DNA from: Lientehia hominis
GTDB taxonomy: Bacteria > Bacillota > Clostridia > Lachnospirales > Lachnospiraceae
Direction: 5' to 3'
Length of the DNA stretch: 64,000 nucleotides
Assembly (NCBI RefSeq): GCF_021044755.1
Contig: NZ_JAJNOR010000001.1
Location: 434,001 to 498,000, forward strand
In this document: positions 8,607-17,919 of the stretch, in pieces
Position numbering within the stretch: the first letter of the stretch is position 1
Layout of the letters: each line of letters begins with the position of its first letter
Translations under genes and position numbers: made by a program
Notes under the pieces: generated by a model
What the model saw: the letters and a program-made list of their open reading frames with translations, nothing else
Told to the model about the DNA's origin: nothing
The model's database searches: none

Positions 8607-9596
8607 TTATTCTGGACGGATATCCAAGAAATCCAGCCCCAGGCGGACTTGGGTACCTTTGCCCGGTTCTGAAGTGATATTGAGTGTATGGGACAGCTTA
8701 TGCAGGATCTCACGGCACAGATACAGGCCGACGCCTGTTGCCGCCTTATCCGTCCGTCCATTATATCCGGTAAAACCCCGTTCACAGATACGGGGCAGAT
8801 CTTCCGGAGCAATCCCAATGCCTGTATCCTCAATGATCAGTGTTTTCGGATGTTCCATATAAATGGTGATTTTCCCTTTATTCGTATATTTCAGCGCATT
8901 AGAAAGAAGCTGCTCGATCACAAAAGACAGCCACTTCTCATCCGTCAGCACCGTACAGTCCACATCCAGAAGCTCTAATCCGATTTTCTTCCGGATAAAA
9001 AGAGGCGCATATTTTCTGACGGAATGGCGCACGATCGGTTCCAGAGGATACCGGCGAATGACAAAATCTGTGCTGTCACCGTTCAACCTCAGATAGGAAA
9101 GCACCATTCCCACATACTGTTCCACCTTAAAAAGCTCGGAAAGCAGCTCCCGGTCATGGGCAGAATCCTCCGAAAGGAGCAGTCTCATGGCCGCGATGGG
9201 AGTTTTGATCTGGTGGGCCCACATGGTATAATAATCCACCATCTCCTGTCTGGCCTGCTGCCCCTTATCCGCAATCCGCATCCTTTCTTCACGCTCTCGC
9301 TTTAAAAGCTCCTGATAGTCGGATTCCAAAAGTGACTGAGGCTCCGGCAGATTTTCTCCGTCTACCAGGACGGTCTTTCTCAAAAGCTTCAGGCGGCTGT
9401 GCCTGCCCACATACCGGATAAAATCCCATGCCCACAGGACTAATCCCGAACAAAAGCACATCAGAACACAGTAAGCCACCGCGTCCAGCGGCAGCTGTTC
9501 CAGATAAAAGACGAGCAAAAAGATGCCCGAACACACGGCAAGCAGAAACAATCCCTTCCAATGGTCTTTTAGGTAGGATACCGCCAATCTTGTCAT
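8607..9596 (-). CDS. BceS-like intramembrane-sensing histidine kinase
   Basis: A 329-residue kinase with two helices near the N-terminus (about residues 14-30 and 38-57) joined by only a few residues. It therefore has no extracellular sensor, the trait of intramembrane-sensing kinases. The phospho-acceptor histidine is in WAHQIKTPIAAM (about residue 128). The ATP-binding part shows the N box (QLLSNALKYTNKG), G1 (IEDTGIGI) and G2 (GVGLYLC). Bce-type kinases take their signal from the partner BceAB transporter. The response regulator gene ends 24 bases upstream. Confidence 0.92.
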   Translation of the reverse strand: MTRLAVSYLKDHWKGLFLLAVCSGIFLLVFYLEQLPLDAVAYCVLMCFCSGLVLWAWDFIRYVGRHSRLKLLRKTVLVDGENLPEPQSLLESDYQELLKREREERMRIADKGQQARQEMVDYYTMWAHQIKTPIAAMRLLLSEDSAHDRELLSELFKVEQYVGMVLSYLRLNGDSTDFVIRRYPLEPIVRHSVRKYAPLFIRKKIGLELLDVDCTVLTDEKWLSFVIEQLLSNALKYTNKGKITIYMEHPKTLIIEDTGIGIAPEDLPRICERGFTGYNGRTDKAATGVGLYLCREILHKLSHTLNITSEPGKGTQVRLGLDFLDIRPE

Positions 9597-9620
9597 CTTT
9601 CCCTTTTACCTCCCTGTGAT

Positions 9621-10292
9621 CTACTCAACCAGATAACCGATTCCCTTTTTCGTGGAGATAAATTCCTCCAGTCCGGCTTCTGAGAGCTTTTTCCTGAGCC
9701 TGGTAACATTCACCGTCAGTGTATTGTCATCCACATAAGAATCGGTTTCCCACAGCCGGTTCATAAGCGTGTCCCGGCTGACGATCTTTCCTTTATTCTC
9801 CAGCAGAGTTTTCAATATCCGGTATTCATTTTTGGAAAGCTCTATCCTATACCCTTCATAAATAAGGACCGCCGCATCCATATCTAATATCGCTCCCCGG
9901 TGCTGCAGAAGCTCCGTCTGCTTCCCGAAATCATAGGTCCTCCGAAGCACCGCCTGCACCTTCGCTGTCAATACCTCCAGGCTGAAGGGCTTTATCACGA
10001 AATCGTCGCCTCCCATATTCATGGCCATAACAACGTTCATATTATCCGAAGCCGAAGAAATATAGACAATGGGTACTTTAGAAACTTTCCGGATCTCACT
10101 GCACCAATGATAGCCGTTGAAAAACGGAAGGCCGATATCCAAAAGGATGAGATGGGGCTTATAATATAAAAATTCCTCCAGCACCTTCCGAAAATCCTGG
10201 ACACATGCCGCTTCCATCCCCCAGGCCTCCATATGCTTTTTCACCGACGACGCTATCACGGAATCATCCTCCACGATCAGCACACGATACAT
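9621..10292 (-). CDS. BceR-like OmpR-family response regulator
   Basis: A 223-residue regulator. The receiver domain has the acidic pair EDD near the N-terminus, the phospho-acceptor Asp in LILLDIGLPFFNG (about residue 52) and the conserved Lys in VIKPFS. The C-terminal winged helix (about 130-222) has the usual LSKNEYRIL and VTRLRKKL segments. It is first in the regulator-kinase pair and probably activates the bceAB promoter downstream through the TGTAAG repeats. Confidence 0.94.
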   Translation of the reverse strand: MYRVLIVEDDSVIASSVKKHMEAWGMEAACVQDFRKVLEEFLYYKPHLILLDIGLPFFNGYHWCSEIRKVSKVPIVYISSASDNMNVVMAMNMGGDDFVIKPFSLEVLTAKVQAVLRRTYDFGKQTELLQHRGAILDMDAAVLIYEGYRIELSKNEYRILKTLLENKGKIVSRDTLMNRLWETDSYVDDNTLTVNVTRLRKKLSEAGLEEFISTKKGIGYLVE

Positions 10293-10640
10293 GACAACCT
10301 CCCTTACTCCTCTATTCTTTATATTACAGGCTATTATAACATAAACCTGTATAATATTTTACTTAATAGAAGTCATTCTGCGAAATTATAATAGACACAT
10401 GCAGGCAGCGGCCGTTACGAACAAAGGACGGTATATGAAATTGTTTAACAGTCCGAATATAAAAAAGGCACTATAATTAAAAGTGCTCAGCAAAGATAAC
10501 ACGATTATAGGTTCTGGGGAAGCCTGTTGTGAGAATGGTACCGTTAATATACCTAAAAAAATGAGAACACATAATGGGAACTACAAAGACCCCGCAGCCT
10601 TCCGGCCTCCGGGGTCTTTAACTTTCTTAATCTTGCGGCA
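10293..10640. other. Intergenic region between purH and the response regulator
   Basis: About 350 AT-rich bases without a supportable gene. On the minus strand an extended -10 element, TGTTATAAT (10341-10333), lies about 40 bases upstream of the regulator start and is the likely promoter. The purH 3' hairpin occupies 10585-10619. No other structure was seen. Confidence 0.6.
10585..10619 (-). terminator. purH 3' hairpin terminator
   Basis: AAAGACCCCG pairs perfectly with CGGGGTCTTT around a 15-base loop, 21 bases after the purH stop. The T-run is short (TTT then GTAG), so termination may be partial. Confidence 0.65.
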
Positions 10641-12191
10641 TCAATGGCGGAAATGTCTCATACCTGTAAATACCATTGCTATGTCATATTCATTGCACTT
10701 ATCGATAGACAGCTGGTCGCGCATCGCTCCGCCGGGCTGGATGATTGCCGTAATACCGGCTTCATGAGCGGCTTCCACACAATCGGGGAAGGGGAAGAAC
10801 GCATCGGAAGCCATGACCGCCCCCTTTGCCGCATCCGGTCCGATCAGCTCTCCGGCATGTTCTACAGACTGCTTGGTCGCCCAGATCCTGTTCACCTGCC
10901 CAGGCCCAATGCCTACAGACTGTTTATTCTTCGCCAGCGCAATGCCGTTGGATTTCACGTACTTCACCATCTTCCAGGCGAACATCATGTCTTCCATCTC
11001 CTGCTCAGAAGGCTGTCTGTCCGTCACCACCTTGAGCTCATCGCCGATCAGCTTGTTGTCGATGCCCTGGACGATCAGGCCGCCGTTCACTTTCTTTAAG
11101 TCGAGGGCCGTTTCCCTCTGAAGAGCCGTGATATCAGGCAGTCTTAATACACGTACATTTTTCTTCTCACAGAGAATATCCAGCGCTTCCTTTTCGTAGG
11201 AAGGAGCAATGATGACCTCCAGGAAGACCTCTGCCATCTTTTTCGCCATGGGTGCCGTAACTTCTCTGTTGACTGCTACAATCCCGCCGAAAATAGATAC
11301 GTTGTCTGCGGCGTAAGCTTTGTCCCATGCTTCTTCAATAGTAGCTGCGCTGCCTACGCCGCAGGGATTTCCGTGTTTGCTGGCCACTACGGTCGGCTCC
11401 TCATATTCCTTGCAAAGCTCCAATGCTCCGTTTGCATCATTGATATTATTAAAGGAAAGCTCTTTGCCGTTTAACTGCTCCGCCATATCCAGCGTGCCCT
11501 TTTTCTTGCCTACCTCCCGGTAGAAAGCGGCCTTCTGGTGGGGGTTCTCGCCATACCGCATATCCTGTACCTTTTCAAAGGTCATGGTCAGAGTCTCAGG
11601 CAGATCATAATCCTCCCGCTCTGCTTTCAGATAATCGGCTATCATGGTGTCATAGTTGGAAGTGTGCATAAACACCTTCTGCATCAGATAAAACTTGGTA
11701 TCCAGGGATACCTTTCCATCCTCTTTTATCTCCTTCAGCACTGTCTCATAATCTCTGGGATCCACGATCACCGCCACATCCTGGTAGTTCTTCGCTGCCG
11801 CACGGAGCATGGTAGGACCGCCTATGTCAATATTCTCCACCGCGTCTGCCCGAGTCACGTCATCCTTCATGATAGTTGCTTTGAAAGGATACAGGTTCAC
11901 GATGACCATGTCGATCGGCTGAATTCCCAGCTCCTCAAGCTGTTTCATATGGGACGGATTGGAACGCATGGCCAAAAGACCCGCATGTACAATCGGATGA
12001 AGAGTTTTCACACGCCCGTCCAGGCACTCCGGGAATCCAGTCAGCTCGGATACCTCGATGGCTTTTACTCCTTCGTCCGTAAGTTTTTTGTAAGTTCCGC
12101 CTGTGGAGATGATTTCCACTCCCAGCTTTGTGAGTTCCTTTGCCAGTTCCACGATGCCGGTCTTGTCTGATACGCTGATCAACGCTCTCAT
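10641..12191 (-). CDS. purH: Bifunctional AICAR transformylase/IMP cyclohydrolase
   Basis: A 516-residue protein performing the last two steps of purine synthesis: formylation of AICAR with 10-formyl-tetrahydrofolate, then closure to IMP. The N-terminal MGS-like cyclohydrolase domain starts [13 protein letters not shown] (residues 1-150 roughly). The transformylase domain carries the KHGNPCG motif. I chose the ATG at 12191 because AAAGGAG lies 7 bases before it; an ATG six bases upstream is too close to that site, and the longer open frame runs back into the riboswitch. It is controlled by a ZTP riboswitch, which fits because ZTP builds up when 10-formyl-folate runs short. Confidence 0.97.
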   Translation of the reverse strand: MRALISVSDKTGIVELAKELTKLGVEIISTGGTYKKLTDEGVKAIEVSELTGFPECLDGRVKTLHPIVHAGLLAMRSNPSHMKQLEELGIQPIDMVIVNLYPFKATIMKDDVTRADAVENIDIGGPTMLRAAAKNYQDVAVIVDPRDYETVLKEIKEDGKVSLDTKFYLMQKVFMHTSNYDTMIADYLKAEREDYDLPETLTMTFEKVQDMRYGENPHQKAAFYREVGKKKGTLDMAEQLNGKELSFNNINDANGALELCKEYEEPTVVASKHGNPCGVGSAATIEEAWDKAYAADNVSIFGGIVAVNREVTAPMAKKMAEVFLEVIIAPSYEKEALDILCEKKNVRVLRLPDITALQRETALDLKKVNGGLIVQGIDNKLIGDELKVVTDRQPSEQEMEDMMFAWKMVKYVKSNGIALAKNKQSVGIGPGQVNRIWATKQSVEHAGELIGPDAAKGAVMASDAFFPFPDCVEAAHEAGITAIIQPGGAMRDQLSIDKCNEYDIAMVFTGMRHFRH

Positions 12192-12210
12192 TTTCATGCT
12201 CCTTTCTAAA

Positions 12211-12320
12211 AAAGAAAAACGCCTGAGTAACCCATAGTATCCTTCAGGCTGCCCAGGCGGTCGGCTCATATGTTATCCCGCGCTCCCCGTAGGTACTCCT
12301 ACTCTCCGCCAGTCGCACGG
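12211..12320 (-). promoter_or_regulatory. ZTP (pfl) riboswitch with terminator
   Basis: On the minus strand the aptamer reads CGACTGGCGG, GGGGAGCG and finally the invariant CCGCCTGGGCA (12260-12250), which are the conserved blocks of the pfl/ZTP class. The terminator follows directly: GCCTGA (12249-12244) pairs with TCAGGC (12226-12221), then a T-rich run. ZTP or ZMP binding should keep the terminator from forming and so raise purH when formyl-folate is limiting. Confidence 0.95.
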
Positions 12321-12421
12321 TCTTGCATTTACATTATGATATTACAATAAAAAAGAAAACTTGACAAGTCCTTTTCTCTGATTTTACGCAAAATTTCCTT
12401 TTGGGATTCTTTCCGGCCAGG

Positions 12422-12473
12422 TTGACATTCCCTCTTTTCCCTACTATACTTTTCTTAATGAGAATCAGTATCT
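12422..12473 (+). promoter_or_regulatory. Strong promoter with overlapping Fur-like box
   Basis: TTGACA (12422-12427) and TATACT (12445-12450) are 17 bases apart. Just downstream, 12459-12473 reads TGAGAAT-C-AGTATCT, matching 12 of 14 arm positions of the 7-1-7 Fur box TGATAAT-N-ATTATCA. A Fur-family repressor bound there would block transcription start. Confidence 0.65.
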
Positions 12474-12495
12474 ACTAATGATCGGGAGGTATCGT

Positions 12496-13521
12496 ATGGT
12501 TACAGTAACACTTGGTAAAACAGGAATCACCGTCAACAAAAACGGTTTCGGCGCCCTGCCTATCCAGAGGATCCCCAAAGAGGACGCGGCATATCTTCTC
12601 CGGAAGGCCTATGACAACGGCATCAACTTTTTTGACACGGCACGCCAGTATTCGGACAGCGAAGAAAAGGTCGGCTATGCTTTTAAGGGAATACGGGACA
12701 GGCTTTATATTTCAACGAAAACTGCGTCCACTACAGTGGAAGGCTTCTGGGACGACTTACATACCAGCCTAAAGAACCTTCAGACCGACTACGTGGATAT
12801 CCTGCAGTTCCACAACCCGGATTTCTGCCCGAAGCCCGGGGACGGCACCGGACTTTATGAAGCGATGCTCAAAGCCAAAGAGCAGGGGAAGATTCGGCAC
12901 ATCAGCATTACCAATCACCGGCTTCATGTGGCCATGGAAGCCATTGAGTCCGATCTGTATGATACCCTTCAATTCCCGTTCTGCTATCTGGCCGCGGAAC
13001 AGGACATCGAGATTGTAAACGCCTGCAAAGAGCACAATATGGGCTTTATTGCTATGAAAGCCTTGTCCGGCGGACTGATCACCAATTCTGCCGCTGCCTA
13101 CGCCTTTGAGGCCCAATATGACAACGTACTTCCCATCTGGGGCGTGCAGCGGGAAAAGGAGCTGGATGAGTTCCTGTCCTACATTGACAACCCTCCTGTG
13201 ATGACTGAGGAGCTGTCCTCCTTCATCGTCAAAGAACGGGAGTCTCTGTCCGGCAGCTTCTGCCGTGGCTGCGGCTATTGTATGCCCACATGTCCGGCAC
13301 ACATTAAGATCGACGACTGTGCCAGGATGTCCCTGCTCCTGCGCCGCTCTCCTTCCGCCGGCCATCTGACTCCTGAATCACAGGCCATGATGGCAAAGAT
13401 CGAGGACTGTATCCACTGCGGAAACTGCATGAAGAAATGTCCCTATGGGCTGAATACGCCAGACCTTTTGGCAGAAAACTATAAGGACTACAAAGAAGTG
13501 CTTGCAGGAAAACCCCTGTAG
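12496..13521 (+). CDS. Aldo/keto reductase with C-terminal 4Fe-4S domain
   Basis: A 341-residue protein. The aldo/keto reductase barrel (about residues 1-240) shows the tetrad regions FFDTARQYSDSE (Asp and Tyr), ISTKTAS (Lys) and ILQFHNPD (His). The C-terminal part has two ferredoxin-like cysteine clusters, CRGCGYCMPTCP (about residues 255-266) and CIHCGNCMKKCP (about 305-316), so it probably binds two 4Fe-4S clusters. Such fusions are common in anaerobic Firmicutes, with mostly unknown substrates. The ATG at 12496 has GGGAGGT 5 bases upstream. The Fur-like operator in its promoter suggests iron-responsive expression. Confidence 0.92.
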   Translation: MVTVTLGKTGITVNKNGFGALPIQRIPKEDAAYLLRKAYDNGINFFDTARQYSDSEEKVGYAFKGIRDRLYISTKTASTTVEGFWDDLHTSLKNLQTDYVDILQFHNPDFCPKPGDGTGLYEAMLKAKEQGKIRHISITNHRLHVAMEAIESDLYDTLQFPFCYLAAEQDIEIVNACKEHNMGFIAMKALSGGLITNSAAAYAFEAQYDNVLPIWGVQREKELDEFLSYIDNPPVMTEELSSFIVKERESLSGSFCRGCGYCMPTCPAHIKIDDCARMSLLLRRSPSAGHLTPESQAMMAKIEDCIHCGNCMKKCPYGLNTPDLLAENYKDYKEVLAGKPL

Positions 13522-13935
13522 AAATCTTTGGATATACAGAAAAACGCTTTCAAATAAAACGTGGTATCCTTAATGGAAATCCAAAACAATCGAATCGGAA
13601 TAAGGAAAGGCGAATTCGTTTCACATGAATTTGCCTTTTCTTGCTTTTTACAGATTGCTTGTATTATTTTTTCATTAGTATTCTTACGCAAAAGCCAACC
13701 TTCTTTATATCCGGAGCAAATAAAAAACTGAAAAAAGCTTTATTATAATTTCTGTTTTTACAAATACAAGAAAGGTATTACTAATTTCTGCCTCGCATTT
13801 AGGACGAACTTATTTATTGCGAAATCAAGCCAATAAGAATTTCCTGTTTTCTGCTGCTCTTTAAAATAGGATAACCAATTAATCTTTGAGAGCACTATAT
13901 GCATTAATAAACCAAAGCCGCGGCAGCCAGGAGCT
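13522..13935. other. AT-rich intergenic region
   Basis: About 410 bases. Apart from the terminator at 13608-13636 I see no gene, repeat or RNA motif. A 67-codon minus-strand frame across it starts without a ribosome binding site and is not supported. Confidence 0.6.
13608..13636 (+). terminator. Terminator of the aldo/keto reductase gene
   Basis: AGGCGAATTC pairs with GAATTTGCCT (one G-T pair) around a 9-base loop, followed by a T-rich tract. It ends transcription about 90 bases after the stop. Confidence 0.8.
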
Positions 13936-14490
13936 TCACATCCATCTCCTGACTGTAGCGATAAAATCTATTATTATGACCAGTACGATGCCTGTGCTGA
14001 GTGCATAGAGCAGCCGGAGAGGAATACGCTCCACCATTCCCGCAATCTTCGGATGGATAAAACGCAGAAATAAATATGACAAAATCCCAAAAGGAATCAA
14101 AGTCTCCAGGCAGACTCTCCCGCCTATATGGAACAGAAACATGGAATAGTCCCACCAGACCGTATGAAATACCGCTTCCAGGACAGCACCCGTCAAAAAT
14201 TCCAAAACTCCACATACAGCCATGGAAAGAAGGATGAATCTGACCGGCTTATTCAGACAGCGTTTCAAAAGGACTCCAAGGCCTATTAATCCAAAACCAT
14301 AGATAGGACAATAAGGCCCGTACAGGAATCCTCTTTCACAGTATTCTCCATAGAGGAAGAACATGAATACCACCTCTACTATCCAACCCATTACCGAATA
14401 CAAAAACAATAGGAGAACTATCCTCGCCGCCTGTACTGATGCCTCTTCTCTCTTTTCCACGCCCCCCATACTGTCCTCTTCCAAGCTCAT
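13936..14490 (-). CDS. CmpB-family (ABC_trans_CmpB, DUF1113) membrane protein
   Basis: A 184-residue membrane protein with about five helices. The first helix region reads LYSVMGWIVEVVF, followed by a conserved cysteine/glycine patch (YCERGFLYGPYCPIYGFG) that I recognise from the family named putative ABC-transporter type IV (CmpB). Despite the name its function is not established and no ATPase is linked here. The ATG at 14490 follows AAAGGA by 7 bases. It is in the same direction as the phosphoesterase gene upstream, 37 bases apart, so they may be co-transcribed. Confidence 0.8.
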   Translation of the reverse strand: MSLEEDSMGGVEKREEASVQAARIVLLLFLYSVMGWIVEVVFMFFLYGEYCERGFLYGPYCPIYGFGLIGLGVLLKRCLNKPVRFILLSMAVCGVLEFLTGAVLEAVFHTVWWDYSMFLFHIGGRVCLETLIPFGILSYLFLRFIHPKIAGMVERIPLRLLYALSTGIVLVIIIDFIATVRRWM

Positions 14491-14527
14491 TTATGCTTCC
14501 TTTCTCTCCATTATGGCACTTTGTCTG

Positions 14528-15655
14528 TCACTCGAACCGGACTTTAATATGGACGATCTCACTGATACATCCCAGCTTTACTGGAAGTGCCCAGGCTCCG
14601 GCCCCGGAGCTGGTTATCACATGATAGTCCCCATCCGTCCGAAGGCCATAATTCATCTCATTAAGGAGTGAGGTGAATATCTGGCCGGGAAACATCTGGC
14701 CTCCGTGGGTATGGCCGCAGAGCTCCAGATCCACTCCCAGAGAAGCCGCTTCCTTCAGATAAAAAGGCTGATGATCCAGAAGTATAACGGGATGTTCGGT
14801 GTCCACACCCTCCATAATGCTGTAAATGGACTGTCTGTACTCTTCCATATCCCTTCGGCCCACAACAGTGATATCCCCCGCGATGACCTTCGTCTCGTCC
14901 TGAAGGACTGTAATGCCCGCATCTTCAAAATAAGAAGTGTATTCCGATTCCGTATAGATTTCATGGTTTCCTGAAATATAATAAACCCCGTATACGGTTT
15001 CGAATTTTGAAAAGGCCGTTCTGGCATACTCCTTCTGGCTTTCCGTCGTATTATGGTCAAAAAAATCTCCGCACAGAAATACCACATCCGGCATGAGCTT
15101 ATTGGTCTTTTCCACTAGTTTGTCCAGTTCTGCCTTTCCTACTACAGTTCCGATATGCGCGTCGGAAATCATCACAGCATTCAGAGAATCCAGACTGCAC
15201 TCTTTCTGAACCGTAATTTCGTACTCTGTTGTCCGCAGGATCCTGGCATTTACCGTCCCGTAAATGCCGGCCGCCAGGGTCACGGCCAAAATAAGGGGCG
15301 CGCCGCCATGGGTTTTGTCCAGCCAGGCCGTAACTCTATTTTGTTTTCTGCATTTTCGGAAGATAAATCGAATAAAATTGGAGATGAGAAACAGTCCCAG
15401 CGAATAGGACATGGTGATGATATAGACTGCGCTGACACAGGCGACCGCAGCACATATCTGCTCCTGCTCAAGCTTGGCAGAAAAAGCAGCGGAAAAAGCC
15501 AGTACCGCCACAAACACAGCCTGGATGAGAATATATACCCCTAAGGGCAGACGCGTCCGCTTCCACAGCGGATAAAATCGTTTCCATACATAAACGGCGC
15601 AAAGGAGCGCAGAGGCTCCCAAGGCCACCCAAAATACATTCAGCCAATATTCCAT
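14528..15655 (-). CDS. Membrane-anchored metallophosphoesterase (YkuE/YaeI-like)
   Basis: A 375-residue protein with three to four N-terminal helices (residues 1-160), then a calcineurin-like phosphoesterase domain. All metal-binding motifs are present: SDAHIG, GDFFDH, GNHE, LDHQP and the final GHTHGGQ. Similar proteins hydrolyse phosphodiester or pyrophosphate bonds of nucleotides or lipid-linked sugars, with the domain usually outside the membrane. No neighbour reveals the substrate. Confidence 0.9.
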   Translation of the reverse strand: MEYWLNVFWVALGASALLCAVYVWKRFYPLWKRTRLPLGVYILIQAVFVAVLAFSAAFSAKLEQEQICAAVACVSAVYIITMSYSLGLFLISNFIRFIFRKCRKQNRVTAWLDKTHGGAPLILAVTLAAGIYGTVNARILRTTEYEITVQKECSLDSLNAVMISDAHIGTVVGKAELDKLVEKTNKLMPDVVFLCGDFFDHNTTESQKEYARTAFSKFETVYGVYYISGNHEIYTESEYTSYFEDAGITVLQDETKVIAGDITVVGRRDMEEYRQSIYSIMEGVDTEHPVILLDHQPFYLKEAASLGVDLELCGHTHGGQMFPGQIFTSLLNEMNYGLRTDGDYHVITSSGAGAWALPVKLGCISEIVHIKVRFE

Positions 15656-15760
15656 TTTATCTTTCGTCTCCTGTGATCATTTATAAAAATATCTTATATC
15701 ATACACAAAAAATCCTAACTCAGCGAATCTGATTCCGAACAGTTCTCTTCCGCCCGTTCC

Positions 15761-16522
15761 TCATTCCGTCAAAATCCTCTCCAGCCACTCCATCAGTTTT
15801 CTTGTGATGACTCTCTCTTTATAATCATAACCGGCCAGATTCCGGACAGGCATGATCCTCATCAGGGAATTGGTCAAAAACACTTCCTTATAGTATTTGA
15901 TATCCTTTGGGTAAATGACCGCTTCCTCCGCCATTCCCCGCTCCAGAAGCACCTGTCTCACCACTCCTCGGAGAAGGCCGCAGGACAGCTTCGGCGTCAC
16001 CACGCGCCCTCCTTCCTCCACGAAAAAGAGATTAGATACTGCTCCTTCACAGATTTCCCCGTGCTCGTTTAAGAATACAGGCTCATTGATGCCTCGCTTT
16101 CTGGCTTTTCTTTTCTCCCAAATATTATCTCCATAATTTAAGGATTTGAGATAAGTAAAAATAGAGGTGGAATTCCTCCTGACGCTGGAAAAATCCGCCG
16201 TAAATCCCTGCTCATACTGCATCCTAGTGTAGATATTCCGTTTTTCCTCCAGGAGGACATTTTTTTCCGATACCGTTATTTTTAAGGCCCCATGGGTGAT
16301 CGGATGCCCTTCCAGCCACTCATACACCTCTTCCTCCAATATTCCGCTTCGCCATCTCCCTCCTTCTTCATCATCTCCTCTGGGCAGCAGCCGCAGAATC
16401 CGCATGGACCTGGAGAGTCTCTGAAGATGCTCTTCCAAAAACTGCGGCCGGTTATTTTCAACTGCAATCGTTTCAAATATCCCCAGTCCGTAATAATAGC
16501 CGTCGTCGGCATCCACTTTCAT
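15761..16522 (-). CDS. pabC: Aminodeoxychorismate lyase (class IV aminotransferase fold)
   Basis: A 253-residue PLP enzyme. The N-terminus has YYGLGIFETIAV, typical of the family. The PLP lysine lies in YLKSLNYGDN (about residue 130), followed by EICEGAVSNLFFV. It probably converts aminodeoxychorismate to p-aminobenzoate and pyruvate. The ATG at 16522 is preferred because the longer frame overlaps the end of pabB. It ends the pabA-pabB-pabC operon, which sets the function apart from branched-chain aminotransferases of the same fold. Confidence 0.88.
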   Translation of the reverse strand: MKVDADDGYYYGLGIFETIAVENNRPQFLEEHLQRLSRSMRILRLLPRGDDEEGGRWRSGILEEEVYEWLEGHPITHGALKITVSEKNVLLEEKRNIYTRMQYEQGFTADFSSVRRNSTSIFTYLKSLNYGDNIWEKRKARKRGINEPVFLNEHGEICEGAVSNLFFVEEGGRVVTPKLSCGLLRGVVRQVLLERGMAEEAVIYPKDIKYYKEVFLTNSLMRIMPVRNLAGYDYKERVITRKLMEWLERILTE

Positions 16523-16569
16523 GTCTCTTCTCTCTTTCTCTTTATATTCAAGTTCTCCCGCTGCTGTTC

Positions 16570-17919
16570 TCACAGCTCCAGAGCTTTCACCAGTGCTTTC
16601 GCTTTCTGGCATGTTTCCTCGTATTCGAACTCCGGCTCTGATTCACAAGTGATTCCACCCCCTGCTCCCAGATGATACCGGCCGTCCCTGTAAACCAAAG
16701 TACGTATGACAATATTCAGATCACAGCATCCGTCCAGCGTGATATATCCCATGGAACCGGTATACAGGCCACGTTTTCCCTTTTCCAGTTCGTCAATGAT
16801 CTCCATAGCCCTGATCTTTGGAGCTCCAGTAATGGAGCCTCCGGGAAAAGCCGCACATATCAGATCCATTACCCCCTTGTCTTTCTGCAGTCTGCCCGTG
16901 ACTGTGGACACCAAATGAAATACCGTCGCATATTCCTCTATGGAAAACAGCTCCGGCACCTTCACCGTGTAATTCTCACACACGCGGCTTAAATCGTTCC
17001 GCTCCAAATCCACTATCATCAAAAGCTCGCTCTTATCCTTGCCGGAATTCTTAAGCTCCTCCCGGAGCCTGTCATCCTCCTGTTTCGTCTCGCCGCGTTT
17101 TCTTGTTCCCTTGATGGGCCTTGTCTCTACCTGTCCATGCTTCATCCTGAGGAAGCGCTCCGGAGATGCCGATACAATCTGAAAATCCTGAAACCGACAG
17201 TATCCGCCGAACGGAGACGGATTTATCTCTCTCAGCTTCTGGAATACCTCATAGGGCTCCTTTTCACTCCAAATTGTAAGCTGCCTGGTCAGATTTGCGA
17301 TATAAATATCTCCTTCCACAATATATCGCTTCATCTGCTCTACGGCGCACAGATATTCGGCCTTCTCACAATCCGCCGTTATGTATGCCTTTTTCTCTGT
17401 CCCTGAACTCACCGCTTTTACCGGCTCTGCAATGAGAGATTCCATTTCCCTTATGCCTTCCTCTGCAGGACAGGTATGGCCTCCAGCCGCCAGGTACAGC
17501 TCTTTCGTCTCATGATCTTCTATAAGGTAATGGTCAAAGAAACTCCACATGGCTTCCGGAAGCAGGTCTTCCTGACCGTCAAAACGGCTTGCCGTCCCTC
17601 CCCGTCTTCTTCCGTAATCATAAGTAAAATAACCGACAGCTCCGGAGATCATGGGCAGATCCGTTGGATTTTCCTCCCGGTGCTCATATAGATATCGTTC
17701 CATATAATCTTCAAAGGTTTCTTCCGACGGCTTACCGTTTATCGACAAGACGCCATCCTGCTTCAAAGTCAAATATGGCTTTCTGCCAACAATAGAAAAC
17801 CGTCCCAGATCATTTTGTAAAGAAGAGTCCAGAAAAACGACCTGCTCTTCTTCGCGGAAGCACTCCATAATCTCCGCAATCGGCTTATACTGCCGCAGTT
17901 TTTTCACTATAGTCTGCAT
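16570..17919 (-). CDS. pabB: Aminodeoxychorismate synthase component I
   Basis: A 449-residue chorismate-binding enzyme. The motif TRPIKGTRKRG (about residues 245-255) carries the lysine typical of PabB, where anthranilate synthase TrpE has alanine (PIAGT). The C-terminal part has FPGGSITGAPKIRAMEIID. It aminates chorismate using ammonia delivered by PabA. The ATG at 17919 has a GGGGAGG site a few bases upstream and overlaps the end of pabA by 35 bases, consistent with translational coupling of the two subunits. Confidence 0.93.
   Translation of the reverse strand: MQTIVKKLRQYKPIAEIMECFREEEQVVFLDSSLQNDLGRFSIVGRKPYLTLKQDGVLSINGKPSEETFEDYMERYLYEHREENPTDLPMISGAVGYFTYDYGRRRGGTASRFDGQEDLLPEAMWSFFDHYLIEDHETKELYLAAGGHTCPAEEGIREMESLIAEPVKAVSSGTEKKAYITADCEKAEYLCAVEQMKRYIVEGDIYIANLTRQLTIWSEKEPYEVFQKLREINPSPFGGYCRFQDFQIVSASPERFLRMKHGQVETRPIKGTRKRGETKQEDDRLREELKNSGKDKSELLMIVDLERNDLSRVCENYTVKVPELFSIEEYATVFHLVSTVTGRLQKDKGVMDLICAAFPGGSITGAPKIRAMEIIDELEKGKRGLYTGSMGYITLDGCCDLNIVIRTLVYRDGRYHLGAGGGITCESEPEFEYEETCQKAKALVKALEL

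Noticed and set aside
13488..13691. A 67-codon minus-strand frame after the aldo/keto reductase gene
   Set aside because: No ribosome binding site, overlaps the reductase end and the terminator; composition is AT-driven.
16570..17919. Anthranilate synthase (trpE) instead of pabB
   Set aside because: The PIKGT motif with lysine and the linked pabA and pabC-type genes point to aminodeoxychorismate synthase.
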